A stretch of DNA of 64,000 nt from Desulfovibrio sp. ZJ209 (GCF_011039135.1 NZ_JAAKEJ010000003.1:269334-333333); one strand, 5' to 3'; counted from the first letter of the stretch, positions 16,047 to 25,253 are shown. Numbers and translations are program-made. Notes: generated by a model not told the origin, from the sequence alone.

Positions 16047-16802
16047 TTACCACCAGCGGATGAGGTCAGTGACCTGGCGGCGCAGGTCCACGAAACGGGG
16101 GTCGATGAGCTTGCGGGGCCGGGGCAGGTCAACGATGATCTCTTCCTTGACCTTGGTGGGCTTGTTGGTCAGCACGAGGATGCGCTCGGCCACGTAGACG
16201 GCCTCCTCAATGTTGTGCGTCACGAAGAGTATGGTGCTCCCGAGCTTCTGCCACAGGTTGACGAGCTCGTCCTCGAGGTAGAAGCGCAGCTTCACGTCCA
16301 GCTGGCCGTAGGGCTCGTCCATGAGCAAGAGGTCGGGGTTGACGGCGAAGGCGCGGGACACGGCGATGCGCTGCATCATGCTGGCCGAGACCTGGTTCGG
16401 GTAAAGGTCGGCGCAGGAGGAAAGGCCCACGAGATCCATGATTTCCTGGGCGCGCCGCTCGCGCTCGGCCTTGGGCACGCCCTTGACCTCCATGCCGTAG
16501 GCCACGTTTTCGCGCACCGTGCGCCAGGGCAGGCATGTGGGCTCCTGGAAGACATAGGCGATGTTGTGCGCCTTGGGGTTGGCCTCCTTGCCGTCGATGA
16601 GGATCTCGCCCTCGGTGGCCGGCATGAGCTTGGAAAGGCAGTTCAAGAAGGTGGTCTTGCCGCAGCCCGTGGGGCCCACGATGGCCAGCAGCTCGCCCTT
16701 GCGGATGGTGAAGTTGATGCCGTCCAGCACGGTGAGGTCGCCGAAGCGCTTGGTAAGGTTGTTGACCCGGATCTTGATTTCGTTCTCAGCTTGGGCAGGC
16801 AT
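16047..16802 (-). CDS. ABC transporter ATPase 1 (SsuB/TauB-type), degenerate signature motif
   Basis: The 251-residue protein has intact Walker A (GPTGCGKTT), Q-loop (AYVFQEPT), Walker B (LLLMDEPYGQLD) and H-loop (VTHNIEE). The ABC signature, normally LSGGQ- or LSGGM-like, reads VSASMMQR near residue 142, so both glycines of the motif are lost. It lies 81 bases after the binding-protein gene, with two strong hairpins between. Paired with ATPase 2 it would make one normal ATP site (its Walker motifs with the partner's LSGG) and one degenerate site. Family members energise uptake of sulfonates, taurine, nitrate or related compounds. Confidence 0.93.
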   Translation of the reverse strand: MPAQAENEIKIRVNNLTKRFGDLTVLDGINFTIRKGELLAIVGPTGCGKTTFLNCLSKLMPATEGEILIDGKEANPKAHNIAYVFQEPTCLPWRTVRENVAYGMEVKGVPKAERERRAQEIMDLVGLSSCADLYPNQVSASMMQRIAVSRAFAVNPDLLLMDEPYGQLDVKLRFYLEDELVNLWQKLGSTILFVTHNIEEAVYVAERILVLTNKPTKVKEEIIVDLPRPRKLIDPRFVDLRRQVTDLIRWW

Positions 16803-16824
16803 GTGGGCTCCTTGAAAAGATGAC

Positions 16825-16869
16825 GGCGGGGGCCCGCCGGGTGAGGCCCCGCCTGCGGGGCGGGGCCTC
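16825..16869. other. Two tandem GC hairpins between binding-protein and ATPase genes
   Basis: GAGGCCCCGCC (16843-16853) pairs exactly with GGCGGGGCCTC (16859-16869) around a 5-base loop. Next to it GGCGGG (16825-16830) pairs with CCCGCC (16833-16838). There is no clear U-run. Such intercistronic structures commonly stabilise the upstream binding-protein message so that it exceeds the transporter subunits. This is inference. Confidence 0.5.
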
Positions 16870-16883
16870 TGTGCCGGCGCTGC

Positions 16884-17978
16884 CTACTTGTAGGGAGGCA
16901 CGGGCTGCTTGACCATCTTCATGAACTTGGGCGTCACGTAGTTGGCGTCCTTGACCTTCTCGTATTCCTGGGGGCTCAGGCGGCCGAGGTCGGTGAAGAA
17001 CTTGGCGAGGTACTGCTGCCACTTCTGGGCCTCGCTCGGGCCCTTGGAATCGTCGAGGACCACGAGCTGCTCGTCGAAGTCAAAGACGGGGTGCGTCTTG
17101 ATGTCCTTCAGGGCCACCTCGGGGGTGTACTGCTGGCCCGCCCACTCGAGGAAGAAGCGGCGGTAGAGCGGTTCGATGACTTCGGCGGGCTCGTTCTTCA
17201 GCATGTGGATGCCGCGCATGTAGGCGCGCAGGAAGGCCGCGATGACCTCGGGGTTCTCGTCGGCGTACTTCTTGTCGGCCTGGATGACGATGGGCAGGGT
17301 CTCGCCGCAGTTCTTGATGTCGCCGGCGAGCTTCCAGCCCTTTTCCATGCCCACGTAGAGCTGGGGCGCCCACAGGGAGACGCCGTCGCCGATGCCGTTT
17401 TCAAAGGCGGAGAGCGCCTGGGGCTGGTCCATGTTCTTGATGACCACGTCCTTGTCGGTCAGGCCGAGCACATGCAGCCAGGAAGAGAGCGCCATGTGCG
17501 GGCTGGACATGGTGGTGCAGAGGAAGGTCTTGCCGCGCACGGTCTCGGGGCTGCCGAGCACGTCGGGATACTCGGGGTTCCAGCCCTTGACCTTGGCGAT
17601 GGGGCTGTCGGGGCGCACGAGCACGCCGTTGGTGTAGGACTCGTCGTTGCCGATGCCGATGACATAGGTGTCATAGCGCAGGCCGCCCCACACCGCGGGC
17701 ACGGCGCCGTTGCCCGCCACCACCCAGGAGCCCGAGGGCAGGGCGTTGACGATGTCCATGCCGGAGTTGAAGTAGTTGATCTCGAGGTCGATGCCCTCTT
17801 CCTTGTCCCAGCCCATCTCATGGGCGAGCCAGGCCGCGAAGGTCTCGTTCTCGTTCATCCAGGCCGAGGGCACCTTGACCGGGTTCTGGGGCGAGAGCTC
17901 CTTGGCCTCGCCGGCCACGGCCGTGGCCAGCAGGAACGCCAGTGCGAGCACAAGTGCCGCGAGGGAACGCAGTTTCAT
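16884..17978 (-). CDS. ABC transporter substrate-binding protein (SsuA/TauA/NMT1-like)
   Basis: The start is ATG 17976-17978 behind GGGAGGATTGAGG, giving 364 residues. A signal peptide precedes an AGEA-type cleavage region near residue 24. The mature part has the periplasmic-binding-protein-II fold of the SsuA/NMT1 group, with NYFNSGMDIVNALPSG typical of this group. It would capture a small anionic or sulfonate-like ligand in the periplasm. The ligand cannot be read. Adjacent aldehyde dehydrogenase and transporter genes suggest uptake linked to catabolism. Confidence 0.9.
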   Translation of the reverse strand: MKLRSLAALVLALAFLLATAVAGEAKELSPQNPVKVPSAWMNENETFAAWLAHEMGWDKEEGIDLEINYFNSGMDIVNALPSGSWVVAGNGAVPAVWGGLRYDTYVIGIGNDESYTNGVLVRPDSPIAKVKGWNPEYPDVLGSPETVRGKTFLCTTMSSPHMALSSWLHVLGLTDKDVVIKNMDQPQALSAFENGIGDGVSLWAPQLYVGMEKGWKLAGDIKNCGETLPIVIQADKKYADENPEVIAAFLRAYMRGIHMLKNEPAEVIEPLYRRFFLEWAGQQYTPEVALKDIKTHPVFDFDEQLVVLDDSKGPSEAQKWQQYLAKFFTDLGRLSPQEYEKVKDANYVTPKFMKMVKQPVPPYK

Positions 17979-18029
17979 CCTCAATCCTCCCGTAAAAGGG
18001 TTGCGCGTCCGGCGCATGCCGGACAAAAC

Positions 18030-19559
18030 CTAGGACGCCACGCAGGAACGGACCTTCTGGGCCGCCGGGGCCGGCTGGCCGGCGACGCCCTTGGGGTCAT
18101 AGGTGCGCGTGGTCGTGACCTTGTACTGGGTGAAGAAGTCGATGCCGCCCTTGCCCTGCACCTTGTCCGTGCCGAGCAGCGAGCCCTTGATGCCGCCGAA
18201 GGGCACGAAGGGGTGCGGCGCGCAGATGCCCACGTTGACGCCCACCATGCCCACATCCGTATCACGGCTGAACACGTCCGCATAGTGCATGTTCTGGGTG
18301 AAGATGCAGGCGCCGTTGCCGTATTCGGAGCTGTTGATGAGCCCGATGGCGTCGTGGATGTCGGCCACCTTGATGGTCGCCACCAGAGGGCCGAAGACCT
18401 CGGTGGTGAAGAGCGGGTTGCAGGGCGTCACGTCGCGGATGATGCACGGGCCCACGAAGTAGCCGTTCTTGTTCTTCTCGGGCAGGTCCACCTTGCGGCG
18501 GTCGAGCACGAGCTTGCAGCCGTGGCCGTGGTTGAGCGCGATGTCGACGTAGCCGAGCACGTTGTCGGCGGCCTTGCGCGAGATGAGCGGGCCCATGTAG
18601 ACGTCGGGGTCGAAGGCGTCGCCCACCTTGACGGTCTTGGAGGCCTCGATCATCCGTTCCACCACCTCGTCGTAGACCTCGGGCACCGCGGCCACGATGG
18701 AGCCGGCGAGGCAGCGCTGCCCGGCCGAGCCGTAGCAGGAATTGAGGAAGTTGGTGATGAAGACATCCATGTTGCTGTCTTCCATGACGAGCAGCACGTT
18801 CTTGGCGCCGCCGAGCAGCATGGAGCGCTTGGCGCCCTTGGCGCAGCCAGCGGCCATGGCCTTGGCCGTGGGCGTGGAGCCCACGAGGCACACGCCGGCC
18901 ATGCGCGGGTCTTCATACCAGGAGCCCGGGATGTCGCGGTTGCCGTGGATGACGTTGACGACGCCCGCGGGCAGCTCGATCTCCTGGAAGATCTCGCACA
19001 TGAGCTGCATGAAGTAGGGCGACTGGGTGGAGGGCTTGAAGATGAAGGTGTCGCCCACGGCGATGGCGTAGGGGATGAACCAGCCGAACACCAGCGCCGG
19101 GAAGTTGAAGGGCGCGACGCCCCCGAACACGCCGAGCGGCTGGCGCACCACCTTGGCCGAGATATTGGTGGAGATGTAGTCGAGCGTGTCGCCCTGGATG
19201 GTGGAGGGCGTGGCCGCCGCGGACTCGATGATCTCGATGACGCGCTGCACCTCGCCCCGGGCCTCGGAAATGTGCTTGGCCTGGTCAAGGGCGATGGCCT
19301 GGGCCAGCTTTTCGAGGTCGCGCACCATGCAGTCGCGGATCTTGTAGATATAGGTCATGCGCTTGGCGATGGACAGGTTGCGCCAGGGCCGGTACGCGGC
19401 GTAGGCCGTGGCGATGGCCGCCTCGGCCGTGGCCGGGCCCGAGATGGGCACGCTGCCGATCTCCTCGCCCGTGGACGGGTTGTAGAGCGGCACGCGCTTG
19501 CCGTTGGCCTCTTCCTGCCATTCGCCGTTGATGAAGTTTTTGATCCTGATGTCCGCCAT
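18030..19559 (-). CDS. CoA-acylating aldehyde dehydrogenase, methylmalonate-semialdehyde dehydrogenase family
   Basis: The 509-residue protein has the aldehyde dehydrogenase fold, with the nucleophilic cysteine in GSAGQRCLAGS near residue 290. The block normally reading ELGGK is GGAKN, as in the MmsA branch that makes acyl-CoA and lacks the general-base glutamate. The N-terminus begins MADIRIKNFINGEWQE. It precedes the binding-protein gene by 51 bases. In this setting an aldehyde derived from an imported amine or sulfonate is a reasonable substrate, but methylmalonate semialdehyde or another aldehyde is equally possible. Confidence 0.9.
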   Translation of the reverse strand: MADIRIKNFINGEWQEEANGKRVPLYNPSTGEEIGSVPISGPATAEAAIATAYAAYRPWRNLSIAKRMTYIYKIRDCMVRDLEKLAQAIALDQAKHISEARGEVQRVIEIIESAAATPSTIQGDTLDYISTNISAKVVRQPLGVFGGVAPFNFPALVFGWFIPYAIAVGDTFIFKPSTQSPYFMQLMCEIFQEIELPAGVVNVIHGNRDIPGSWYEDPRMAGVCLVGSTPTAKAMAAGCAKGAKRSMLLGGAKNVLLVMEDSNMDVFITNFLNSCYGSAGQRCLAGSIVAAVPEVYDEVVERMIEASKTVKVGDAFDPDVYMGPLISRKAADNVLGYVDIALNHGHGCKLVLDRRKVDLPEKNKNGYFVGPCIIRDVTPCNPLFTTEVFGPLVATIKVADIHDAIGLINSSEYGNGACIFTQNMHYADVFSRDTDVGMVGVNVGICAPHPFVPFGGIKGSLLGTDKVQGKGGIDFFTQYKVTTTRTYDPKGVAGQPAPAAQKVRSCVAS

Positions 19560-19689
19560 TGTCTCCTCCTCATGGCTTTCTCTGCAGCGGGAGCGGCGTG
19601 GGCCGCCAGGAGGGTGCCGTTGCGGCCCCCGCCCCTCCCTTCACGGCTGGGCCGTGTTCCCTGTATGTTCCGTCGGTATCCGCTGCCGG

Positions 19690-20907
19690 TCAGCTTGCGG
19701 AGACGGGGCGGAACTCCCGAGCTGCCAGGAGCGCGGAAAGCGCTACCAGCTTGCAGCGTGGCAAGAGTGATGCGGTTTCTATGTATTCGCCCTCGGCGTG
19801 GATATTGGCCCCCTCGGCGCCCAGGCTGCAAATGGAGGGGATGCCAAGTACCGTGGACGTGAGGCCGGCCTCTGAAGCCCCCTTGGTGTGCTGGGGGTGG
19901 ATGGGCTGCCCAAGGGCCTCCCCGGCGCGCTGCACCAGATGCAAAAGCCGCGTGCCTTCTTCAGTGGGCGTCAGCGGATAGAGCCGGATGCCCCCGGAAA
20001 TACGGGTTTTTGTGCCTGGCACGAAGGTGGTTGCCGCCACCTCCCGGATGCCCTTCACGACATTTTCCCCGGCTTCCAGCGTCTGGAAGGTCGTGTGTAC
20101 CCGCGCCCGGGCCCAGGGCGAAACCGAATTGGCCGAAGTGCCCCCCTCGATGAGGCCGGTGTTGACGGTGGTGCCCACGGGCAGGTCGAGCAGCTTGTCG
20201 AAGCCCAGCATCTTGTGGGCGAGCTCCAAGTTGGCGGAGGCGCCTTTTTCATAGTCGCGCCCGGCATGTGCGGAAATACCGTCGATCTCCACGAGGAAAT
20301 GGCCGGAGCCCTTTCGCTGCACGGTCACACCGCCGCCGATGAACCCGGGCTCCGTGCAAAGCACGGCCGTGCCCCCGCGCAGCTCCGTGCGGTAAACGCG
20401 CCCCGCCGTGGGGCCGCCGAGTTCTTCATCCGGGGAGAACACAACGGTCATGGGTACGTCGATGAGGCCCAGTTCGCGCAGGGCGCGTGCCACGAACATA
20501 TTGGCGACAACGCCCGCCTTCATGTCCGCCACGCCGGGCCCGTAGGCGCGGCCCCCCTCGACGCGGAACGGCGTGCGCGCCGCCGTGCCGGCCGGATAGA
20601 CGGTGTCTATATGCCCGAGGAAGATGATGCCCGGGCCCGCCTCGCGCGGGTGTGTCCTCGCCATGAAGACATTTCCCAGGCCGTGCATCCATTGCTCATC
20701 CGCGGGGATCTCCGGGTGGGGCAGCCTCTTCGCGTCGAAGCCAGCGTCCGCCATCCATTGCCGGGCCAGCTCCCCGACGGCGTTCACATCCCTGGCGTCA
20801 TGGGAAAAGGAGTCCATGTTTACCAGGGTTTCCAAGAGGGAGAAGATCTCCTCCTGGTGCGCGTCAAAATAGGCGTTGATCTGTGGCAGCCATTGTTCGA
20901 TCGACAT
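19690..20907 (-). CDS. M20 family metallopeptidase (carboxypeptidase G2-like)
   Basis: The 405-residue protein has the dinuclear zinc residues of M20 enzymes: HIDTV with its aspartate near residue 100, GVADMKAG near 128, the catalytic EE pair in SPDEELGG near 163, CTEPG near 186, and the last histidine in GANIHAEGEY near 378. A dimerisation insert follows SAHAGRD. Family members hydrolyse N-acyl amino acids or C-terminal glutamate. It lies 26 bases after tctC on the same strand. The transporter may therefore import an N-acylated or peptide-like compound that this enzyme cleaves. Confidence 0.92.
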   Translation of the reverse strand: MSIEQWLPQINAYFDAHQEEIFSLLETLVNMDSFSHDARDVNAVGELARQWMADAGFDAKRLPHPEIPADEQWMHGLGNVFMARTHPREAGPGIIFLGHIDTVYPAGTAARTPFRVEGGRAYGPGVADMKAGVVANMFVARALRELGLIDVPMTVVFSPDEELGGPTAGRVYRTELRGGTAVLCTEPGFIGGGVTVQRKGSGHFLVEIDGISAHAGRDYEKGASANLELAHKMLGFDKLLDLPVGTTVNTGLIEGGTSANSVSPWARARVHTTFQTLEAGENVVKGIREVAATTFVPGTKTRISGGIRLYPLTPTEEGTRLLHLVQRAGEALGQPIHPQHTKGASEAGLTSTVLGIPSICSLGAEGANIHAEGEYIETASLLPRCKLVALSALLAAREFRPVSAS

Positions 20908-20933
20908 GGTCCCTCCGGGTGTAAAACCCGCGG

Positions 20934-21890
20934 CTACTGCTGGTTGACACTCTCAAGGCCGCTCTTGACCTGCTTGTCGAACTTCTGGATCAGGGTCTTG
21001 AAGTCCTCGGGGTTCTTGTAGCTGGGGATGATGCCGATCTTTTCAAACTTGGCGATGACTTCGGGATCCTTGAGCGCATCGTTCATCAGCTTGGAAACCT
21101 TCTCGACGATGGGCTTCGGCGTCTTGGGGTGGGCGAAAAGGCCGTGATAGGACGCCATGACGTAATCGTCGCCATACTTTTCCTTGAAGGTGGGGGCGTC
21201 GGGCCATTCCTTGAGGCGCTCGTCCGAGGTGACGCCAAGCAAGGTGAAGTCGCCGGAATTGAGGTAGCTCTTGTTGGTCCCGGGCACGCCGAAGGTGGCC
21301 TTGGTGTGGCCGCCCAAAAGTGCCGTATTGGATTCATGCCCACTCGAAAACGGCACATGGGGGGCGTCCACGCCGGGGAACTTGTCCTTGAGCAGGTTGC
21401 TCATGAAAAAGCGCTGGGGTGAAAGCGCGGTGGGCGAGCCGTAATTGTATTTGCCGGGATTCTGCTTTGCAAGCTCGATCCATTCGTCAAAACTCTTGAT
21501 GCCCGAATCGCTGCGCACGCAGAAGGTGAGCGGCATGTCGATGAGGTCTGCCACCGGCGTAAAGTCGTCGGTGAGCTTGAAGCCGACGTTCTTCACGAGC
21601 GAGAGGATATGCAGGCTGCCGCCAGCAAAGAGGAAGAGATAGCCATCGGGCCGGGCCTTGAGGACTTCCATGCCGCCCTGGCTGCCGCTGCCGGCGGTCT
21701 TGTTCACCACGTTCATGGGAACGCCGTGTTTGGTGGCGTATTCCGCAAGCACGCGCAGCCCAAGGTCGGCCGACCCGCCCGGGCCCCACTGGCAATAGAC
21801 GGTAATGGGTTTGTCGGGGTACTCGGCCTGGGCGGGCACGCTGAAAAGTAGCGCCACCACGAGAAGCAGGAAAACGCGCAGCATACTCAT
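20934..21890 (-). CDS. tctC: Tripartite tricarboxylate transporter substrate-binding protein (TctC/Bug family)
   Basis: The 318-residue protein has an N-terminal signal peptide (MSMLRVFLLLVVALLFSVPAQA) followed by YPDKPITVYCQWGPGGSADL, a typical Bug-family start. These periplasmic proteins bind carboxylates or related small molecules by closing around a carboxyl group. It is followed by the M20 peptidase and preceded by tctA, in the order B-A-C. Confidence 0.93.
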   Translation of the reverse strand: MSMLRVFLLLVVALLFSVPAQAEYPDKPITVYCQWGPGGSADLGLRVLAEYATKHGVPMNVVNKTAGSGSQGGMEVLKARPDGYLFLFAGGSLHILSLVKNVGFKLTDDFTPVADLIDMPLTFCVRSDSGIKSFDEWIELAKQNPGKYNYGSPTALSPQRFFMSNLLKDKFPGVDAPHVPFSSGHESNTALLGGHTKATFGVPGTNKSYLNSGDFTLLGVTSDERLKEWPDAPTFKEKYGDDYVMASYHGLFAHPKTPKPIVEKVSKLMNDALKDPEVIAKFEKIGIIPSYKNPEDFKTLIQKFDKQVKSGLESVNQQ

Positions 21891-21929
21891 TGGTACCTCC
21901 TGTCGGATTTGTGGGGCTCAAGCACGGCC

Positions 21930-23468
21930 CTACGCCGTGCCATCGGGCGACTGTTCTCCGGGCTCTGTGCCGTTGCCATGTTCGCGCCGCCTGCGATTGA
22001 CCTCCATCCACGCGGCGCGGGCGACGACGAGGAACGAGGCAAGCAGGACGCAGACACAGATGGGGCTCGTCACGAACACGCTGTAATCGTTGTTGGAGAT
22101 GACAAGGGCCCGCCTGAAATTGGTTTCGGCAATGGGCGCCAGGATGACGGAGAGGAGCAGTGGGGAGGCCGGCATGTCGATCTTGTGCATGACATAGCCA
22201 AGCACCCCGAAGATGCTGACGATATAGAGGTCGAACATGGAGTTGTTCACGGCATAGCCGCCCACCACGCACAATGTCATGACCGAGGGCATGAGGATGC
22301 CCTTGGGTATCTGGAGGACCTTGGAAAGCGGCCGCACGGCCACGAGGCCCATGGCGCACATGAGGCAGTTGGCCACCCACAGCGCGATGAAGATGCCGAA
22401 GACCGCATCGGGCGCGTCCTTGAACAGCATGGGCCCGGGCACGAGCCCCTGGATCATCATGGCCCCGAGCATGACGGCCGTGACCATGTCGCCCGGCACG
22501 CCGAGCGTGAGCAGCGGGATGAGCGCCGCGCCGGTGACGGCGTTATTGGCGGATTCGGTGGCGGCCACGCCTTCGAGGATGCCGGTGCCGAATTTTTCAG
22601 GATGCTTGGAGGTCTGCTTGGCGGTGGAGTATGCGATATAGGAGGCCGTGCCCGAACCTGTGGCCGGAACGATGCCCACGACGATGCCGATGATGGAGGA
22701 GCGGATGAGCGTCACCCAGTGGGAGAAAAATTCCCGCAGGCCCAGCCCCTTGCCGCTCACGTCCACTTTTTTGATCGGCTTGTCCTTGCTGATGAAACCC
22801 TCTTCAAGGGAGATGAGGATCTGCCCCACGGCGAAGAGGCCCACCAGGATGGGCACGAGGCTGATGCCGCCGAACAGCGCCGGGATCTCAAAGGTATTGC
22901 GCAGTTCGCCGGAAATGGGGTCGCCGCCGATGGTGGCGATATAGAGCCCGAGCAGGGTGGCGATGGCCCCCTTGAGGACGGAACTGGCGGCGAGTGTGGC
23001 CACGATGGCCATGCCGAAGAAGGCGACGGAAAAATATTCCGCCGGGCCGAAGGCCATGGCCGCGCGGGCCAGCAGGGGCGCGATGGTCATGAGGGCGATG
23101 CAGCTCAGCACCCCGCCGAGGAACGAGGCCAGTGTGGCCATGTCGAGCGCCTTTTTGCCCAGCCCGCGGGCGGTGAGGCGCGGGCCTTCGAGCATGGTGG
23201 CGGCCGCGGCCACCGTGCCCGGGGTGCCCACAAGGATGGCCGTGATGCAGCCGCCGTAAATGGCGCCGCAATACATGCCGAGCAGCGAGGAAAAGGCCTC
23301 CACCGGCGGCATGTTGAAGGTCAGCGGCATGAGGAGCGCCACGCCCATGGTGGCTGTCAGCCCCGGGAGGGCCCCAAAGGTGATGCCGAGGGCCACGCCG
23401 AAGGCATTGGCCAAAAGGCTCGCGGGGGAAAGCGCCATGGACAGGGCGGACATGATTTCAGGTCCCAT
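21930..23468 (-). CDS. tctA: Tripartite tricarboxylate transporter large permease (TctA family)
   Basis: The 512-residue protein has around 11-12 membrane segments. The family motif region is FGALPGLTATMGVALLMPLTF near residue 30, with a related second block in GIVPATGSGTASYIAY near residue 260. It is the main ion-coupled permease of the TTT transporter. The start is ATG 23466-23468 behind GGAGAAG. It lies 47 bases after tctB. The substrate is not evident from sequence. Confidence 0.95.
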   Translation of the reverse strand: MGPEIMSALSMALSPASLLANAFGVALGITFGALPGLTATMGVALLMPLTFNMPPVEAFSSLLGMYCGAIYGGCITAILVGTPGTVAAAATMLEGPRLTARGLGKKALDMATLASFLGGVLSCIALMTIAPLLARAAMAFGPAEYFSVAFFGMAIVATLAASSVLKGAIATLLGLYIATIGGDPISGELRNTFEIPALFGGISLVPILVGLFAVGQILISLEEGFISKDKPIKKVDVSGKGLGLREFFSHWVTLIRSSIIGIVVGIVPATGSGTASYIAYSTAKQTSKHPEKFGTGILEGVAATESANNAVTGAALIPLLTLGVPGDMVTAVMLGAMMIQGLVPGPMLFKDAPDAVFGIFIALWVANCLMCAMGLVAVRPLSKVLQIPKGILMPSVMTLCVVGGYAVNNSMFDLYIVSIFGVLGYVMHKIDMPASPLLLSVILAPIAETNFRRALVISNNDYSVFVTSPICVCVLLASFLVVARAAWMEVNRRRREHGNGTEPGEQSPDGTA

Positions 23469-23515
23469 AGCTTCTCCTCTGGCAATGCGGGCGCGTCATG
23501 GCGGGCCGCGGCGTG

Positions 23516-24004
23516 TCAGGGCAACGCGATCTGGAACATCTTGTTGAACAGCAGGATGATGCTCGCCGGCACCAGCACGGCCACGAGCAGCATTTCCCAG
23601 AGCCTGCGCCTGCCGTTGAGATAAAACGCGGCCATCAGGTAAATGAAGGTGCCGATGCCAAAGCCCATGTTTTGCTGGAGCATTTCCACATCCGTCTGGA
23701 CGAACCATTCGCCGAGGACCATGACGAGACCGGCATAGAGGAGAAAAAGGACGATATTGGCAAGCGTCCGGCAGAGCACGGGGCGGCTGGGCCAGTAGTC
23801 GGTCACGTCGCTCTTTTTCATGCCCTGGAAAATGAGCAGGCAGCCGCAGATGAACAGCAGCACGATGATGGCCGTGGGAAATGCCGTGGCCCCGAGAGAA
23901 TCCGTCGCACTCGCCGAGCTGCCTGTGGTCTTGATGCCGTACGCTCCAAGGAAGGAGCAGCCCAGCACGGCGACGCCCGTGGCGATGTCAGTTTTGTTTG
24001 CCAT
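23516..24004 (-). CDS. tctB: Tripartite tricarboxylate transporter small permease (TctB family)
   Basis: I choose ATG 24002-24004 behind GGGAGGACG, giving 162 residues. A longer frame upstream has no ribosome site. Four membrane segments with a polar middle loop are typical of TctB. It is the first gene of the transporter unit and follows a 258-base gap after the AraC regulator gene. Confidence 0.88.
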   Translation of the reverse strand: MANKTDIATGVAVLGCSFLGAYGIKTTGSSASATDSLGATAFPTAIIVLLFICGCLLIFQGMKKSDVTDYWPSRPVLCRTLANIVLFLLYAGLVMVLGEWFVQTDVEMLQQNMGFGIGTFIYLMAAFYLNGRRRLWEMLLVAVLVPASIILLFNKMFQIALP

Positions 24005-24051
24005 ATGCGTCCTCCCAGGGGGGCATGCATGAGGCCGGCTGAAGCTGGCGT

Positions 24052-24143
24052 CGCGAAATATCGCGCGCCACATACTTTTATGGTAATTCTCTGGTACCCC
24101 GTGCCGTGACCGGATGACTTGCTGCTTTCAGACAAACTTTGTC
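24052..24143 (-). promoter_or_regulatory. Leader region of the TTT transporter unit with two palindromes
   Basis: The gap between the AraC regulator and tctB contains CGCGA (24052-24056) with TCGCG (24061-24065), and GACAAA-C-TTTGTC (24131-24143), both exact inverted repeats. They sit where a promoter and operator for tctB would be expected. No convincing -35/-10 pair could be fixed, so the site of transcription start is not given. Confidence 0.35.
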
Positions 24144-24262
24144 GAAAAGAGGACAAAATGCGCTGGGCGCGGCAGGCCGTGGGGCACAGGCATGCGCCCG
24201 GCCGGAGACAGGCGGAAAAGGGGATGGGAGGGCGCGGAGAAGCGGGAAAGCGGGGCAGCCGC

Positions 24263-25057
24263 TCAGGCGCCGTGGCCGCCGAAAGCGACCTTGCCCGGAG
24301 TGAAGCCGAAATGTTCCTTGAAGGTGGCGATGAAGGCCGACACCGAGGAATAGCCGCAGTCGAGCGCCACGGCGGTGACGCTCTCGCCCTGGCGCAGGCG
24401 CGCGTGCGCGCTCTGCATCCGCTGGAACTGGCGCCAGCTGCGGAAGGAGGTGCCGGTCTCGCGGCGGAAGAGGCGCCCCAGGTTGCGCTCGCTCATGCCG
24501 AGGCGCCCGGCCCACTCGCTCAGGGTGCTGGCCTCGCCCGGCGTGGTGAGTAGGATGGTGCACAGCTCGAGCAGGCGGTGGTCGCGCGGCATGGCCTGGG
24601 GGTCCGTCACTTCGGGGAGGTCAAGCAAGAGGTCGAGCAGGGTCACGATGAGCCGCCCGCGGGCGTCGTCGCCGTAGACGCTGGGCTGGGGGGTGAGATA
24701 GAGCAGGATCTCGCGCACGAGCGGCGTGATCTTGAGCATGTGGCAGCGGGTGAAGCGCTCCACGCCGAGCAGCACGGACTGGTCGATCCAGAGGCTGCAA
24801 TCCTTGGCGTCGCAGGGCACGTACCACTCGTGGCGCAGGCCCGCGGGTATCCAGATGGCGCGGTGCGGCGGCGCGAGCCAGTTGCCGTATTCCGTGCAGA
24901 TGACGATGCCGCCGTGCCCGGTATAGGCGAGCTCGCCCCAGGGATGCGCGTGGGGCCGGCTCCAGCTGTTGGCGCAAAAATCGTCGTTGAACCAGTAGAC
25001 CGGCCTCTGGGCCGTATCGAAGGGGACGAGATAGAGCTTGGCTTCCTGGGATTCCAT
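24263..25057 (-). CDS. AraC family transcriptional regulator with N-terminal cupin
   Basis: I place the start at ATG 25055-25057 behind AAGG, giving 264 residues. The N-terminal part is a cupin-type sensor (RPHAHPWGELAYTGHG; PPHRAIWIPAGLRHEW). The C-terminal part has the two helix-turn-helix units of AraC proteins, with LSEWAGRLGMSERNLGRLFR and CGYSSVSAFIATFKEHFG. It lies upstream of tctB in the same direction and probably controls the transporter and peptidase genes. No ligand is indicated. Confidence 0.92.
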   Translation of the reverse strand: MESQEAKLYLVPFDTAQRPVYWFNDDFCANSWSRPHAHPWGELAYTGHGGIVICTEYGNWLAPPHRAIWIPAGLRHEWYVPCDAKDCSLWIDQSVLLGVERFTRCHMLKITPLVREILLYLTPQPSVYGDDARGRLIVTLLDLLLDLPEVTDPQAMPRDHRLLELCTILLTTPGEASTLSEWAGRLGMSERNLGRLFRRETGTSFRSWRQFQRMQSAHARLRQGESVTAVALDCGYSSVSAFIATFKEHFGFTPGKVAFGGHGA

Positions 25058-25253
25058 GGGGCACCTTGCGGCATGCGGCGCTGGAAAGGACGGCGCGCGG
25101 GGCGCCCCCGCGCCACGCTTGGGGCGGCCGGCCCGTTCCGCCATCATACGGCGAGGCGCCGCCCTTCCGCAAGGCCTTTGCCCGCCCCGGAGAAGTCCCG
25201 GGCGGCCGGAGACGGCCCGCGGCGGCGGGAAATCCCCGGGGCGCGCGAGGAAT

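Noticed and set aside
16825..16869. Rho-independent terminator between binding-protein and ATPase genes
   Set aside because: The hairpins are strong but not followed by a T run, and the downstream genes need the same transcript.
17091..19862. A 923-codon plus-strand frame opposite the binding-protein and aldehyde dehydrogenase genes
   Set aside because: Shadow frame rich in His, Gly and Ala. Both minus-strand genes are full-length members of known families.
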